This document shows positions 18,057 through 26,376 of a stretch of DNA of 63,284 bases, piece by piece. The stretch is taken from assembly GCA_900552265.1 (NCBI GenBank), contig URZE01000008.1, positions 1 through 63,284 of the forward strand, in the 5' to 3' direction. Each line of letters begins with the position of its first letter. Positions within the stretch are counted from its first letter, which is position 1. The position numbers were made by a program, and so were the translations under genes. Under the pieces are notes generated by a model that saw only the letters and a program-made list of their open reading frames with translations, was not told the origin of the DNA and ran no database searches. The stretch comes from an uncultured Oscillospiraceae bacterium. Its GTDB lineage: Bacteria; Bacillota; Clostridia; Oscillospirales; Acutalibacteraceae.

Positions 18057-18710
18057 TTGAATATAAATGAAATCGTTTCTAAGGTTGATCATACATTACT
18101 TTCACCGGAAGCTACTTTTTCAGATATAAAAAATATATGTGATGATGGAATTAAATATGGAGTAGCTTCTGCGTGCATAGCTCCGTGTTTTGTTGAAGAA
18201 GCAAAAAAATATGTAAAAGATAATTTGAAAATTTGTACTGTTGTTGGATTCCCAAATGGATATAATGACAAATCTGTAAAAATTTTTGAAACAGCCAAAG
18301 CATTGGAATGCGGTGCTGATGAAATTGATATGGTTATTAATATTGGTCTGTTGAAAGAAAAAAAATATTTAGAAGTGGCTTCAGAAATAGAAGAAATAAA
18401 AAACATATGTGATAATAACATATTAAAAGTTATAATAGAAACATGTTTATTAACAGAACAAGAAAAGATAGAAATGTGCAAAATAATAACACAATCCGGT
18501 GCAGATTTTATTAAAACTTCCACAGGATTTTCTAAATCAGGAGCAAATATTGAAGATATCATTCTTTTCAAAAAACATATAGGAAGCAATGTTAAGATAA
18601 AAGCCGCAGGAGGAATAAGGACTCTTGAGGATGCTGAAAATTTTATAAAAGCAGGTGCTTCTCGTTTGGGGACCAGTAAAATCATTAAATTGATAAAGGA
18701 ACGTCAATAG
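18057..18710 (+). CDS. deoC: deoxyribose-phosphate aldolase
   Basis: This 217-residue TIM-barrel enzyme cleaves 2-deoxyribose-5-phosphate to acetaldehyde and glyceraldehyde-3-phosphate. The Schiff-base lysine is in DFIKTSTGFS (about residues 148-157), and the second conserved lysine is in VKIKAAGGIRT. Substrate-side residues appear in VDHTLLSPEAT at the N-terminus. Start is TTG 18057 after GAAGGTG. It follows the transporter genes by 30 bases and completes the path from imported deoxynucleosides to glycolysis. A long opposite-strand reading frame overlaps it but is only its shadow. Confidence 0.96.
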   Translation: MNINEIVSKVDHTLLSPEATFSDIKNICDDGIKYGVASACIAPCFVEEAKKYVKDNLKICTVVGFPNGYNDKSVKIFETAKALECGADEIDMVINIGLLKEKKYLEVASEIEEIKNICDNNILKVIIETCLLTEQEKIEMCKIITQSGADFIKTSTGFSKSGANIEDIILFKKHIGSNVKIKAAGGIRTLEDAENFIKAGASRLGTSKIIKLIKERQ

Positions 18711-18740
18711 TTTATTTTTGTGTTTAAGGTTGTGGTTGAT

Positions 18741-20066
18741 GTGCGTGCGTACGACATAATAGAAAAAAAGAGAGATAATTTTGAACTTAGTTCTGAAGAA
18801 ATAAGATTTTTTATAAATGGATACATTAATAATGAAATTGCCGATTATCAGATGTCGGCATTTTTGATGGCTGTTCATTTTAATGGAATGACTTTAAAAG
18901 AATGTGAAATACTAACAGAATGTATGCTTCATTCTGGAGAAGTTATGGATTTAAGTCCTATAAATGGAGTAAAAGTTGATAAACATAGTACTGGAGGAGT
19001 AGGAGATAAAACTACTTTAATAGTAACACCGATTGTAGCAGCTTGTGGCGTAAAAGTAGCTAAGATGTCAGGTAGAGGTCTTGGTCATACGGGAGGTACA
19101 GTTGATAAACTTTATTCAATTCCTGGTATGAATGTAGAAATTTCCAGAAATAGATTTTTCGATATAGTTAACACTGTAGGATGTTGTGTTATGAGCCAAA
19201 GTGGTAATTTAGTTCCTGCAGACAAAAGAATTTATGCTCTTCGTGATGTGACTGCCACAGTAGATAGTATGCCATTGATTGCTTCGAGTATAATGAGTAA
19301 AAAAATTGCTTCCGGTGCAGATTGTATAGTACTTGATGTAAAGGTCGGAAGTGGCGCATTTATGAAAACAAAAGAAGATGCGATTTCCCTCTCTAAAATT
19401 ATGGTATCTATTGGGGAAAAATTTAATAAAAAAATTGTTGCGCTAATTACTGACATGGATATGCCGCTTGGACATGCGATAGGAAATTCTATAGAAGTTT
19501 GGGAATCTTGTGAAGTTTTAAAAGGACGTGGCCCCGACGATTTAAGAGATGTTTCTGTTTGCTTGGCTGCAAATATGCTTTATGTTGCGGGAAAAGGATC
19601 TTTGGAAGAGTGTACTGAATTGGTTAAAGAAACTATAAATTCCGGAAAAGCACTGAAAAAATTAAGAGAAATGGTTTTAGCACAAGGCGGTAATTTGTCT
19701 GAGTTTGAAAAATCGGATTACCTTGCGAGTTTAGAAGGGTATGAGTATAAAGTTTTTTCTGACGAAGATGGGTATATTTTTAAGGTAGATGCCGAGAAAA
19801 TAGGTAAGTCCGCAATGATATTGGGTGCGGGAAGAGAAAAAAAAGAAGATAGCATAGATTATAGAGCAGGAATAATTTTAAATAAAAAGACTGGAGATTC
19901 AGTCAAAAAAGGAGAATTAATAGCAACTTTTTATTCTTCTGATAGAAAAAAATGTATTGAAGCTAAAGAAATGTTTAATCAAGCAATAGTATTTAGAAAA
20001 GAAGCGCCTGTAGCGTGCCCATTAATTCAGGCAAAGGTAACGGAAAGCGGAGTAGAAAATTACTAA
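18741..20066 (+). CDS. pdp: pyrimidine-nucleoside phosphorylase
   Basis: This roughly 441-residue enzyme phosphorolyses thymidine, deoxyuridine and uridine. Residues 1-25 match the family start (RAYDIIEKKRDNFELSSEE), the phosphate site KHSTGGVGDKTTL follows near 80-92, then MSGRGLGHTGGTVDKL. The C-terminal PYNP domain is present. I place the start at GTG 18741 because the family begins right there and AAGGT lies ten bases upstream; an earlier GTG at 18720 would add seven residues. The gene is followed by ligA after about 20 bases. Thymidine phosphorylase (deoA) is the close alternative, but Firmicutes enzymes of this form are usually Pdp. Confidence 0.93.
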   Translation: MRAYDIIEKKRDNFELSSEEIRFFINGYINNEIADYQMSAFLMAVHFNGMTLKECEILTECMLHSGEVMDLSPINGVKVDKHSTGGVGDKTTLIVTPIVAACGVKVAKMSGRGLGHTGGTVDKLYSIPGMNVEISRNRFFDIVNTVGCCVMSQSGNLVPADKRIYALRDVTATVDSMPLIASSIMSKKIASGADCIVLDVKVGSGAFMKTKEDAISLSKIMVSIGEKFNKKIVALITDMDMPLGHAIGNSIEVWESCEVLKGRGPDDLRDVSVCLAANMLYVAGKGSLEECTELVKETINSGKALKKLREMVLAQGGNLSEFEKSDYLASLEGYEYKVFSDEDGYIFKVDAEKIGKSAMILGAGREKKEDSIDYRAGIILNKKTGDSVKKGELIATFYSSDRKKCIEAKEMFNQAIVFRKEAPVACPLIQAKVTESGVENY

Positions 20067-20087
20067 TAACGAAAAAAGGTGCCATAT

Positions 20088-22082
20088 ATGACGCTAAAAG
20101 AAGCTCGAATTTTAGCAAAAGAATATAAAAAAAGTATAGAGTATCATAATAAAAAATATTATGAAGAAGATTCTCCGGAGATAGATGATTACGAATATGA
20201 TGCTATGGTTAGGAATCTCGAGGAGTTGGAATCGGAATTTCCGGAATTGATTACTGAAGAATCACCTACGCAGCATATCGGTGGAAAAGCTTCGAAAAAA
20301 TTTTCTCCTGTACTTCATGAGGTGAAAATGGAGAGTCTCCATGATTCTTTTTCCTTTGACGATATGATTGCTTTTTATGAAAGGGTAAAAAAATCTGTTG
20401 TTGATCCTGTTTTTGTTGTGGAACCCAAAATTGATGGGTTGTCTGTTTCTGTAGAATATGTTGATGGAAATTTAGTGCGTGCTTCTACGAGAGGAGACGG
20501 GTTAGTTGGAGAGGACATAACGGAAAATATTTTAACTATTAAAAATCTTCCCAAAATTTTGCCTGAGAAAATTCCTTTTTTAGAAGTTCGAGGCGAAGTT
20601 TATATGTCTAACAAAAATTTTTTAGATCTTACTAAAAAACAAGAATTGGAAGGATTAAAGACTTTTAAAAACCCTCGAAATGCAGCTGCGGGTTCATTAA
20701 GACAAAAAAATGCTACAATAACTGCATCCAGAAATTTAGAAATATTTATATTTAATATTCAAAAAATAACAGGTATTCAGTTTAAATCTCATAAAGATTC
20801 ATTGGATTATTTAAAAAAATTAAAATTTCCTGTTCCGCCTTTTTATAGTTCATATAGTGATTTCAGTGAAGTTTTAGACGAAATAGACAGAATAGGAAAA
20901 ATAAAATCAAATCTTTCTTTTCAAACGGATGGAGCAGTTGTTAAGGTGGATTCACTCGAGTATAGAAAAATTCTTGGAAGTACTTCTAAATTTCCTCGGT
21001 GGGCTGAAGCATTTAAATACCCACCTGAGGAGAAAAAAACAAAATTATTAAATATTGAAATAAATGTTGGACGTACCGGAATTTTGGCACCTACCGGAAT
21101 TTTGGCACCTGTTTTAATTTCTGGAACTACAGTGAGCAGAGTAGTTTTGCACAATCAAGATTTTATAAATGAAAAAGGAATTGGAATAGGTGATGAAGTA
21201 GTAATAAGAAAAGCGGGAGAAATAATTCCTGAAGTGGTTAGGGTAAATTCGCATTGTAAAAATTCAGAACCTTTTAATTTTCCTAAAAGATGTCCGTCAT
21301 GTGGTTCTGAGGTTGTGAAAATAGATGATGAAGTGGCTATTAGATGTTTGAATACGAATTGCCCGTCTCAACTTTTGAGGAATTTAATTCATTTTTCTTC
21401 TAAGAATGCAATGGATATTGATGGTCTTGGAGAATCTATTATTACAGCTATGGTTAATAAAAAAATGATTAAATCTGCATCAGATATCTATAAATTGACC
21501 AAACAAGATTTACTTGATATGGAACGAATGGGAGAAAAATCTTCAAAAAACATATTGAAATCTATAGAAAATTCAAAAACTCGTGGACTGGATAAACTTT
21601 TATTTGGGTTAGGAATAAGACATGTAGGACAGAAAGCTGCTAAACTTATATCGGAAAAGTTAGAGAACATAGACGGTATAATAAATGCTTCAAAAGAAGA
21701 TATAAGTTCTATACCGGGTTTGGGAGAAACTGTTGCAGAGAGCATTAATTTATATTTTAGTTTACCGCAGAGTATAGAGTTAATAGATGATTTTAAATCT
21801 CTCGGAATTTCTATGTATTATAAATCTAATATCAGTAATGATAAGTTTAAAAATATGATTTTTGTTCTAACAGGTTCGCTTGAAAATTATACTCGTGGAG
21901 AAGCAACAGAGATTATTGAAAGGATGGGTGGTAAAGTTACATCGAGTGTATCTAAAAATACGTCATATGTTTTAGTTGGTGATGAACCGGGGAATAAAGT
22001 TGAAAAAGCTCAAAAGCTCGGAGTACCTCTTATTTCTGAAGAAAATTTTGAGCGAATGATAAAAGAAAAGAGCACTGATTAG
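20088..22082 (+). CDS. ligA: NAD-dependent DNA ligase
   Basis: This 664-residue ligase seals nicks using NAD. It has the Ia/adenylation region with lysine in EPKIDGLSVS (about residue 112), RGDG and the VEPKIDG/GEVY strands, the OB fold beginning VGRTGILAP, a zinc finger CPSCG...CLNTNCPSQ (about 404-428), helix-hairpin-helix repeats, and a C-terminal BRCT domain from about 590. Start ATG 20088 follows AAAAGGTG; an in-frame GTG three codons earlier sits on that site. In the OB fold an exact 18-base tandem repeat encodes TGILAP twice, yet the protein is not longer than relatives there. A terminator overlaps the stop codon. Confidence 0.96.
   Translation: MTLKEARILAKEYKKSIEYHNKKYYEEDSPEIDDYEYDAMVRNLEELESEFPELITEESPTQHIGGKASKKFSPVLHEVKMESLHDSFSFDDMIAFYERVKKSVVDPVFVVEPKIDGLSVSVEYVDGNLVRASTRGDGLVGEDITENILTIKNLPKILPEKIPFLEVRGEVYMSNKNFLDLTKKQELEGLKTFKNPRNAAAGSLRQKNATITASRNLEIFIFNIQKITGIQFKSHKDSLDYLKKLKFPVPPFYSSYSDFSEVLDEIDRIGKIKSNLSFQTDGAVVKVDSLEYRKILGSTSKFPRWAEAFKYPPEEKKTKLLNIEINVGRTGILAPTGILAPVLISGTTVSRVVLHNQDFINEKGIGIGDEVVIRKAGEIIPEVVRVNSHCKNSEPFNFPKRCPSCGSEVVKIDDEVAIRCLNTNCPSQLLRNLIHFSSKNAMDIDGLGESIITAMVNKKMIKSASDIYKLTKQDLLDMERMGEKSSKNILKSIENSKTRGLDKLLFGLGIRHVGQKAAKLISEKLENIDGIINASKEDISSIPGLGETVAESINLYFSLPQSIELIDDFKSLGISMYYKSNISNDKFKNMIFVLTGSLENYTRGEATEIIERMGGKVTSSVSKNTSYVLVGDEPGNKVEKAQKLGVPLISEENFERMIKEKSTD
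21074..21109 (+). repeat. exact 18-bp tandem duplication inside ligA
   Basis: Two adjacent copies of an 18-base unit (21074-21091 and 21092-21109) beginning TACCGGAATT are identical. They encode TGILAP TGILAP in the OB-fold region where other ligases have a single-copy TPVAxLEP-type sequence of equal length. Confidence 0.9.
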
Positions 22083-22101
22083 AATTAAATCGGTGCTTTT
22101 G
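22071..22101 (+). terminator. Rho-independent terminator of the deo-ligA run
   Basis: AGCACTGATT (22071-22080) pairs with AATCGGTGCT (22088-22097, one G-U) and is followed by four T. The ligA stop codon lies across the 3' edge of the left arm. Confidence 0.8.
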
Positions 22102-22122
22102 ACATATTTTGAATATAAACTT

Positions 22123-22584
22123 TTATTTTAATTTCTTTTCAGAAGAATTTAACATTTTACGTGCCTTTCTTATTTCAGATAAATTGCTTGAGACAATTTC
22201 ATCCAGATGTTTCATAACGTCATCAGCATATTCTTGTGCAGATCTTCTTATTTCTTTTGATTGAGATGCTGCCTCAGAAATTATGTTGTTTGCAGATGCT
22301 TGAGCACTTTTAACTATCTCACTTTTGTTTACCATAGCTTTTATCTTTTCTTCTGAGACTTTCATCATGGTATCTACTTCTTGACGTGCATTTTCTAAAA
22401 TTCTGTCATGTTCTTCTACGATTTTTCTTGCCTGTATTATTTCTTTCGGAAGTTGAAGTCTAATATCTTCAAGGATACGTCTGACTTCATTGGAATCTAC
22501 AACTGTTCTACCTCCTGACATTGGTAAATGCCAGGAAGCTTCTATGATATCCTCAAGTTCATCCATTAAATTTTCTATACCCAT
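22123..22584 (-). CDS. conserved coiled-coil protein, function unknown
   Basis: This 153-residue protein opens with IENLMDELEDIIEASWHLPMSGGRTVVD and continues as a long charged helix (about residues 30-150) rich in Glu, Lys, Ala and Arg, with heptad-like spacing. Proteins of this type are common beside rsmD in Clostridia and are often given only a generic ATPase name, but no P-loop or other catalytic motif is visible here, and it resembles DivIVA-like or V-type ATPase subunit E/H-like coiled coils. I start at ATG 22584 with AGGTGG nine bases upstream. It is downstream of rsmD in the same direction with a 31-base gap. A structural or cell-pole role is only a guess. Confidence 0.75.
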   Translation of the reverse strand: MGIENLMDELEDIIEASWHLPMSGGRTVVDSNEVRRILEDIRLQLPKEIIQARKIVEEHDRILENARQEVDTMMKVSEEKIKAMVNKSEIVKSAQASANNIISEAASQSKEIRRSAQEYADDVMKHLDEIVSSNLSEIRKARKMLNSSEKKLK

Positions 22585-22615
22585 AAATTTTACCACCTAA
22601 TAAATAATTTTGTAT

Positions 22616-23173
22616 TCAAATTGACGTATTATTTCTATACAAATTCAGTGATATGTTACCATATTTGTACCTTTTTTGCAAAGAAAAATCACCAACATTA
22701 TTTTGTATATTTTGTGAAGATAGTGTTTCTGTTATTATCATACCGCTTGAATTTATGATTTTTGCTGCAAGTTCTAATGAGTTCTCCAACAATTCTACAT
22801 CTTTATATGGAGGATCTATAAAAATTATATCTATGGGTATTCTATTGTTTTTCAGAAATTTTAATGCATCTGTTTGAAAAAACTCAATATTGTGTTTGTT
22901 TTTTATCTTAGATATATTTTTTTTAATAAGATTTGTATTATCTTTTTGTATTTCTACTATAATTACTTTTGCAGCTCCTCTGCTAAAAGCTTCGATTCCT
23001 ACCTGACCTGTTCCTCCGAATAAATCCAAAAAAGTTTTGTCTAATATATCAAAATTTATAATATCAAATAATGATTCTTTTACTCTGTCCTTAGTGGGAC
23101 GGAGATTTTCATTTTTACTGGATTCGAGTTTCAGCCCACGTATGGTTCCGGCAATAACTTTTATTTTAAACAC
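22616..23173 (-). CDS. rsmD: 16S rRNA (guanine(966)-N(2))-methyltransferase
   Basis: This 185-residue SAM-dependent enzyme methylates G966 of 16S rRNA. Family blocks are VIAGTIRGLKLE at the N-terminus, RPTKDRVKESLFDII, the SAM site FLDLFGGTGQVGIEA (about 46-60), and the catalytic DPPY (about 117-120). The start is awkward: GTG 23173 is the only standard codon in the right place, but the best ribosome binding site AAGAGGTG overlaps it, and six bases later an ATA stands where relatives have ATG. Placed between the cyclophilin gene and the coiled-coil gene, all on the minus strand. Confidence 0.93.
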   Translation of the reverse strand: MFKIKVIAGTIRGLKLESSKNENLRPTKDRVKESLFDIINFDILDKTFLDLFGGTGQVGIEAFSRGAAKVIIVEIQKDNTNLIKKNISKIKNKHNIEFFQTDALKFLKNNRIPIDIIFIDPPYKDVELLENSLELAAKIINSSGMIITETLSSQNIQNNVGDFSLQKRYKYGNISLNLYRNNTSI

Positions 23174-23188
23174 CTCTTAAAATGATAA

Positions 23189-23998
23189 CTATTCGGCATG
23201 ATATGATTCAATTTTTATGGTTTTTATTGTAATAGGTTTCAAAGGTTTGTCATTTTGGTTTGTTTCTGCATCTGAGATTTTATTTATAATATCCATACCT
23301 TCAAAAACTTGTCCGAAAACTGTGTGACCTTTTTTAGGATTACATGTATTATAAAATCCGTCAAGATGGGGATTTCCACCGTTTGTTTCATATAAATTTT
23401 TTATGTCATCGGTTATTTTTGACATATCTATAGTTCCACCATAATTTTTGTTAAAAAACTCTGGATTTCGTTCGTAAACTTTATAATATTGATAAGATTG
23501 CTCCCAACCTTTGAAATTTTTGGGATCTTGATTATTTATAAAGAATTGACTTCCGTTTGTATTTGGTCCACGGTTAGCCATAGCGATAGATCCGGTTATA
23601 TTGAATAATTTGCTGTTGAACTCATCTTCAAAATCTTTTCCCCAAATACTTTCTCCGCCTGTACCATCTCCTTTTGGATCTCCGCCCTGAACCATGAAAT
23701 CTTTTATTACTCTGTGAAATATTGTATTGTCGTAATAACCTTTTTGGCTGAGTTCTGTGAAGTTTTCCACGGTTTTTGGAGCTTCCTCAGAAAAAAGTCG
23801 AATTTTAACAACGCCTTCGCTTGTGGTTATTACTGCTATTTTTTCTCCTTCAGATGGTCTTTCTAATTGATGTCCCACTTTTTTTGTGGAAGAAGTGGTA
23901 TTTTCATCTTGCTTATTTTCGGAATTTCCGCATCCGGGAAGTGAAAGTAAAATACTGCTCATAGTCAAAACTCCTATAATTTTTAATAATTTTTTCAT
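23189..23998 (-). CDS. cyclophilin-type peptidyl-prolyl isomerase lipoprotein
   Basis: This 269-residue protein has a lipoprotein signal peptide ending in LLSLPGC (cysteine about residue 23), a short Ser/Thr/Lys linker, and a cyclophilin domain from about residue 50. The domain shows TIFHRVIKDFMVQGGDP, the catalytic Arg in FHRV, the GSQFFI strand and GHTVFGQVFEGMD. It should catalyse prolyl isomerisation of exported proteins outside the membrane. An insertion of about 45 residues (KNFKGWEQSYQYYKVYERN onward) after FFINNQ is longer than in single-domain cyclophilins but is seen in some clostridial lipoprotein forms. ATG start follows a GAGGAT-like site. Confidence 0.93.
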   Translation of the reverse strand: MKKLLKIIGVLTMSSILLSLPGCGNSENKQDENTTSSTKKVGHQLERPSEGEKIAVITTSEGVVKIRLFSEEAPKTVENFTELSQKGYYDNTIFHRVIKDFMVQGGDPKGDGTGGESIWGKDFEDEFNSKLFNITGSIAMANRGPNTNGSQFFINNQDPKNFKGWEQSYQYYKVYERNPEFFNKNYGGTIDMSKITDDIKNLYETNGGNPHLDGFYNTCNPKKGHTVFGQVFEGMDIINKISDAETNQNDKPLKPITIKTIKIESYHAE

Positions 23999-24149
23999 TT
24001 TAAAAATCCTCTTAAATTTAAAATTACATGCCTAATTATACTTTAACTTAAAATATTCTTCAATAATTTACCGTATTTAAGATTTTGTAATTAGTGAAGC
24101 GGAAGCACTTAAGAGAACATAAAGTATTTTGCGGAATATAATGTTAATG

Positions 24150-24180
24150 AGACCAATTTTAATACTAAAAATTTTGGTCT
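24150..24180 (+). promoter_or_regulatory. hairpin in leader of the Cys-rich protein gene
   Basis: AGACCAA (24150-24156) pairs with TTGGTCT (24174-24180) over an AT-rich loop, 40 bases before the start codon at 24221. There is no T-tract, so it is not an obvious terminator; it may be a leader structure. Confidence 0.35.
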
Positions 24181-24220
24181 TAAAAAGGAATATATCATTA
24201 AATAAGGAGGTTTAATAAAT

Positions 24221-24601
24221 ATGTCATGTCCATATGAAAAATCATACAAACCCGAGCATGAAATTTGTCCTGCACTTGGGTTTCAAGATGTAAAGGTCGG
24301 AGTACCCGTAGAAATAAAACCATTTGCGAAGGTAGGAAAAGTTAAAACTGAATGTGTAGGTAAACCTATAATTGAGAGAGACGGAAAAATGTGCGAAGGA
24401 AAACCGAAAGAAACTTGTAAATTTACAATAAGTCAAAAAATAAGAGTGGAAGTACCGGTATTATTCGGGGCAAAAACAGAAGTAGGTGAAGCACTTATAG
24501 ATTGTAGGCATCACAAGTTTCCTTGTGAAGAACCTCGTGAAGTTCATGAACTTAAAGAATATAAAGTGGAAGAGGAATCTTTTAGCGGAATGATAGGCTG
24601 A
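24221..24601 (+). CDS. Cys-rich small protein, possibly a spore-coat-like protein
   Basis: I do not recognise a named family. The 126-residue product has six or seven cysteines and a conserved-looking core that alternates short beta strands: VKVGVPVEIKPFAKVGKV, then CVGKPIIERDG, CKFTISQKIRVEVPV and VGEALIDC. It has no signal peptide and no membrane helix, and its N-terminus begins MSCPYEKSYKP. The strong AAGGAGG site lies 9 bases before ATG. It has its own leader and is followed by a weak terminator, just ahead of the germinant receptor operon. The cysteine content and neighbours suggest a spore-surface role, which is inference only. Confidence 0.7.
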   Translation: MSCPYEKSYKPEHEICPALGFQDVKVGVPVEIKPFAKVGKVKTECVGKPIIERDGKMCEGKPKETCKFTISQKIRVEVPVLFGAKTEVGEALIDCRHHKFPCEEPREVHELKEYKVEEESFSGMIG

Positions 24602-24643
24602 AAATTTAGTCAATTCAAAGAAATCCTCCCCATATAAATTAAT

Positions 24644-24690
24644 TCGACCTTTTGAATTCTTAAAAAAGATGACAAGAGGTCGATTTTAAT
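24644..24690 (+). terminator. weak terminator after the Cys-rich protein gene
   Basis: TCGACCT (24644-24650) pairs with AGGTCGA (24677-24683) across a long loop and is followed by TTTTAATATT. The long loop makes this less certain. Confidence 0.45.
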
Positions 24691-24826
24691 ATTATGTGAA
24701 AAAACATAACATAAAACATGTTATAAAACAAAAAACTGAAATGCTTTTTTGTAATTAAAAAAGGTATAATTAAGAAATAATTTCGAATAATAAAAGTGTA
24801 ATTTTACTGTTTCGGAAGTGAAGTAT

Positions 24827-26356
24827 ATGGGATTCATAAAGCTTTTTAAAGAAGTATATTTAAAATCGAACAATAAGTCCGATAATAATGAAAAACATAA
24901 ATTTTTATCAAAGTCTCTAACGGAAAACTTAGAATATTTTAAAAGAGAGTTAAATGAAACTGCTGATCTTTCGATAAAATATATTGAAATATCAGGAGTG
25001 AGCAGTGCAATTATTACCATATCAGGCATGATAAGTAAAGACACTTTCACTCAAAGTGTGATGAATCCGATTATAAATGCAAAAATAAAAGGAGATACAG
25101 CTCAGGAAAAATATGAATATATAAGAGATACTGTGGTAATAGCGTGTGACCAGCTTCAAATTTCCACTTTTGAAGAAGCTTTTAATGCGGCTATGTCGGG
25201 ATTTGCACTCTTGGCTATGGATGGATGCGATTGTATGCTTTCTTTAGGTGTACAGGGATTTCCTTTTCGTTCTGTTTCCGAGCCGTCTTCCGAAATTATG
25301 CAAAGAGGTTCTCGGGAAGGTTTCGTGGAACCTATAATGATAAATACTACTCTCATAAGAAGAAGGCTTAAAAGTCCAAATCTTAAATTTGAAACGATGG
25401 AAATAGGTTCAGAGAGTAAAACTGCTATATGTCTTTGTTACCTGGTTGATAAAGTGTCTCCGAGTGTTCTTGCAGAGATAAAAAATAGATTGAAAAACAT
25501 TAAACTGGAAACAGTAATGGATTCCGGGTATATCCTTCCTTATTTGGACGACCAAGGGGATTTTTCTCTTTTCAGTGGAGTGGGAATGACGGAAAGACCC
25601 GATACAGTGTGTGGAAAAATTTCGGAAGGTAGAGTTGCTGTTTTAATAGACGGAACGCCCAATGCCTTGATAGTTCCGTATTTGTTTGTGGAGTATTTTC
25701 AACACTTAGATGATTATTCGATGCATCCTTACTTTGCTACTTTTACAAGATGGCTTAAATATTTTGCATTTTTTCTCTCAACACTTTTGCCGGGGTTATA
25801 CGTAGGAATAAGTACGTTTAATCCTGAAATATTACCCGGTCCGATTTTCAATAAAATTGCATTGGCCGTAGGAACAACACCATTTTCTTTGATGTTTGAA
25901 ACAATTTTGATTCATCTTATTTATGAAATAATGAGAGAAGCAGGTTTGAGAATACCTCGTCCTCTTGGTCACGCAGTGAGTATAGTTGGAGCATTGGTTA
26001 TAGGGGAAACCGCTGTAAGTTCAGGCCTCATCGGAGCTCCTACATTAATGGTGGTAGCACTAACGGCAATTTCATCTTATGTAATACCTAATTTATATGA
26101 ACCTATTTCCATACTCAAGTTCATTTTCATAATTACGGGAGGATTACTTGGGATATGGGGAATAATGATAGTCTTTACTGCAGTGCTTATAAATATATGT
26201 TCGAAAAACACATATGGAGTACCGTTTACTTCTCCTATTTCACCTTTTAATATTTTTGCTATGAGAGACGTTTTAGTACGTGGAGGGTGGAGTTTTCTTG
26301 CAAAAAAAAGTATAAAAATTCAAGATTTACCCGGTTCTGAGATAAAAAAACAATAG
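24827..26356 (+). CDS. spore germination protein GerA family (GerAA/GerKA-like)
   Basis: This 509-residue protein is the A subunit of a germinant receptor in the inner spore membrane. An N-terminal soluble region of about 280 residues contains the conserved block VRFREAxxF-like QGFPFRSVSEPSSEIMQRGSREGFVEP at about 140-166, with the sequence GSREGF typical of the family, and a C-terminal half with about five membrane helices including LPGLYVGISTFNPEILP and the PRPLGHAVSIVGALVIGE segment. I start at ATG 24827 with GGAAG eight bases upstream. It is followed by B and C subunits with close spacing. The likely germinant is not readable from sequence. Confidence 0.95.
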   Translation: MGFIKLFKEVYLKSNNKSDNNEKHKFLSKSLTENLEYFKRELNETADLSIKYIEISGVSSAIITISGMISKDTFTQSVMNPIINAKIKGDTAQEKYEYIRDTVVIACDQLQISTFEEAFNAAMSGFALLAMDGCDCMLSLGVQGFPFRSVSEPSSEIMQRGSREGFVEPIMINTTLIRRRLKSPNLKFETMEIGSESKTAICLCYLVDKVSPSVLAEIKNRLKNIKLETVMDSGYILPYLDDQGDFSLFSGVGMTERPDTVCGKISEGRVAVLIDGTPNALIVPYLFVEYFQHLDDYSMHPYFATFTRWLKYFAFFLSTLLPGLYVGISTFNPEILPGPIFNKIALAVGTTPFSLMFETILIHLIYEIMREAGLRIPRPLGHAVSIVGALVIGETAVSSGLIGAPTLMVVALTAISSYVIPNLYEPISILKFIFIITGGLLGIWGIMIVFTAVLINICSKNTYGVPFTSPISPFNIFAMRDVLVRGGWSFLAKKSIKIQDLPGSEIKKQ

Positions 26357-26376
26357 TTACGGAAGGTAAGATTTTT

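Noticed and set aside
18089..18685. Long opposite-strand open frame of 198 codons over deoC
   Set aside because: DeoC is complete with its Schiff-base motif on the plus strand; the opposite frame is a codon-bias shadow and has no ribosome binding site or family motif.
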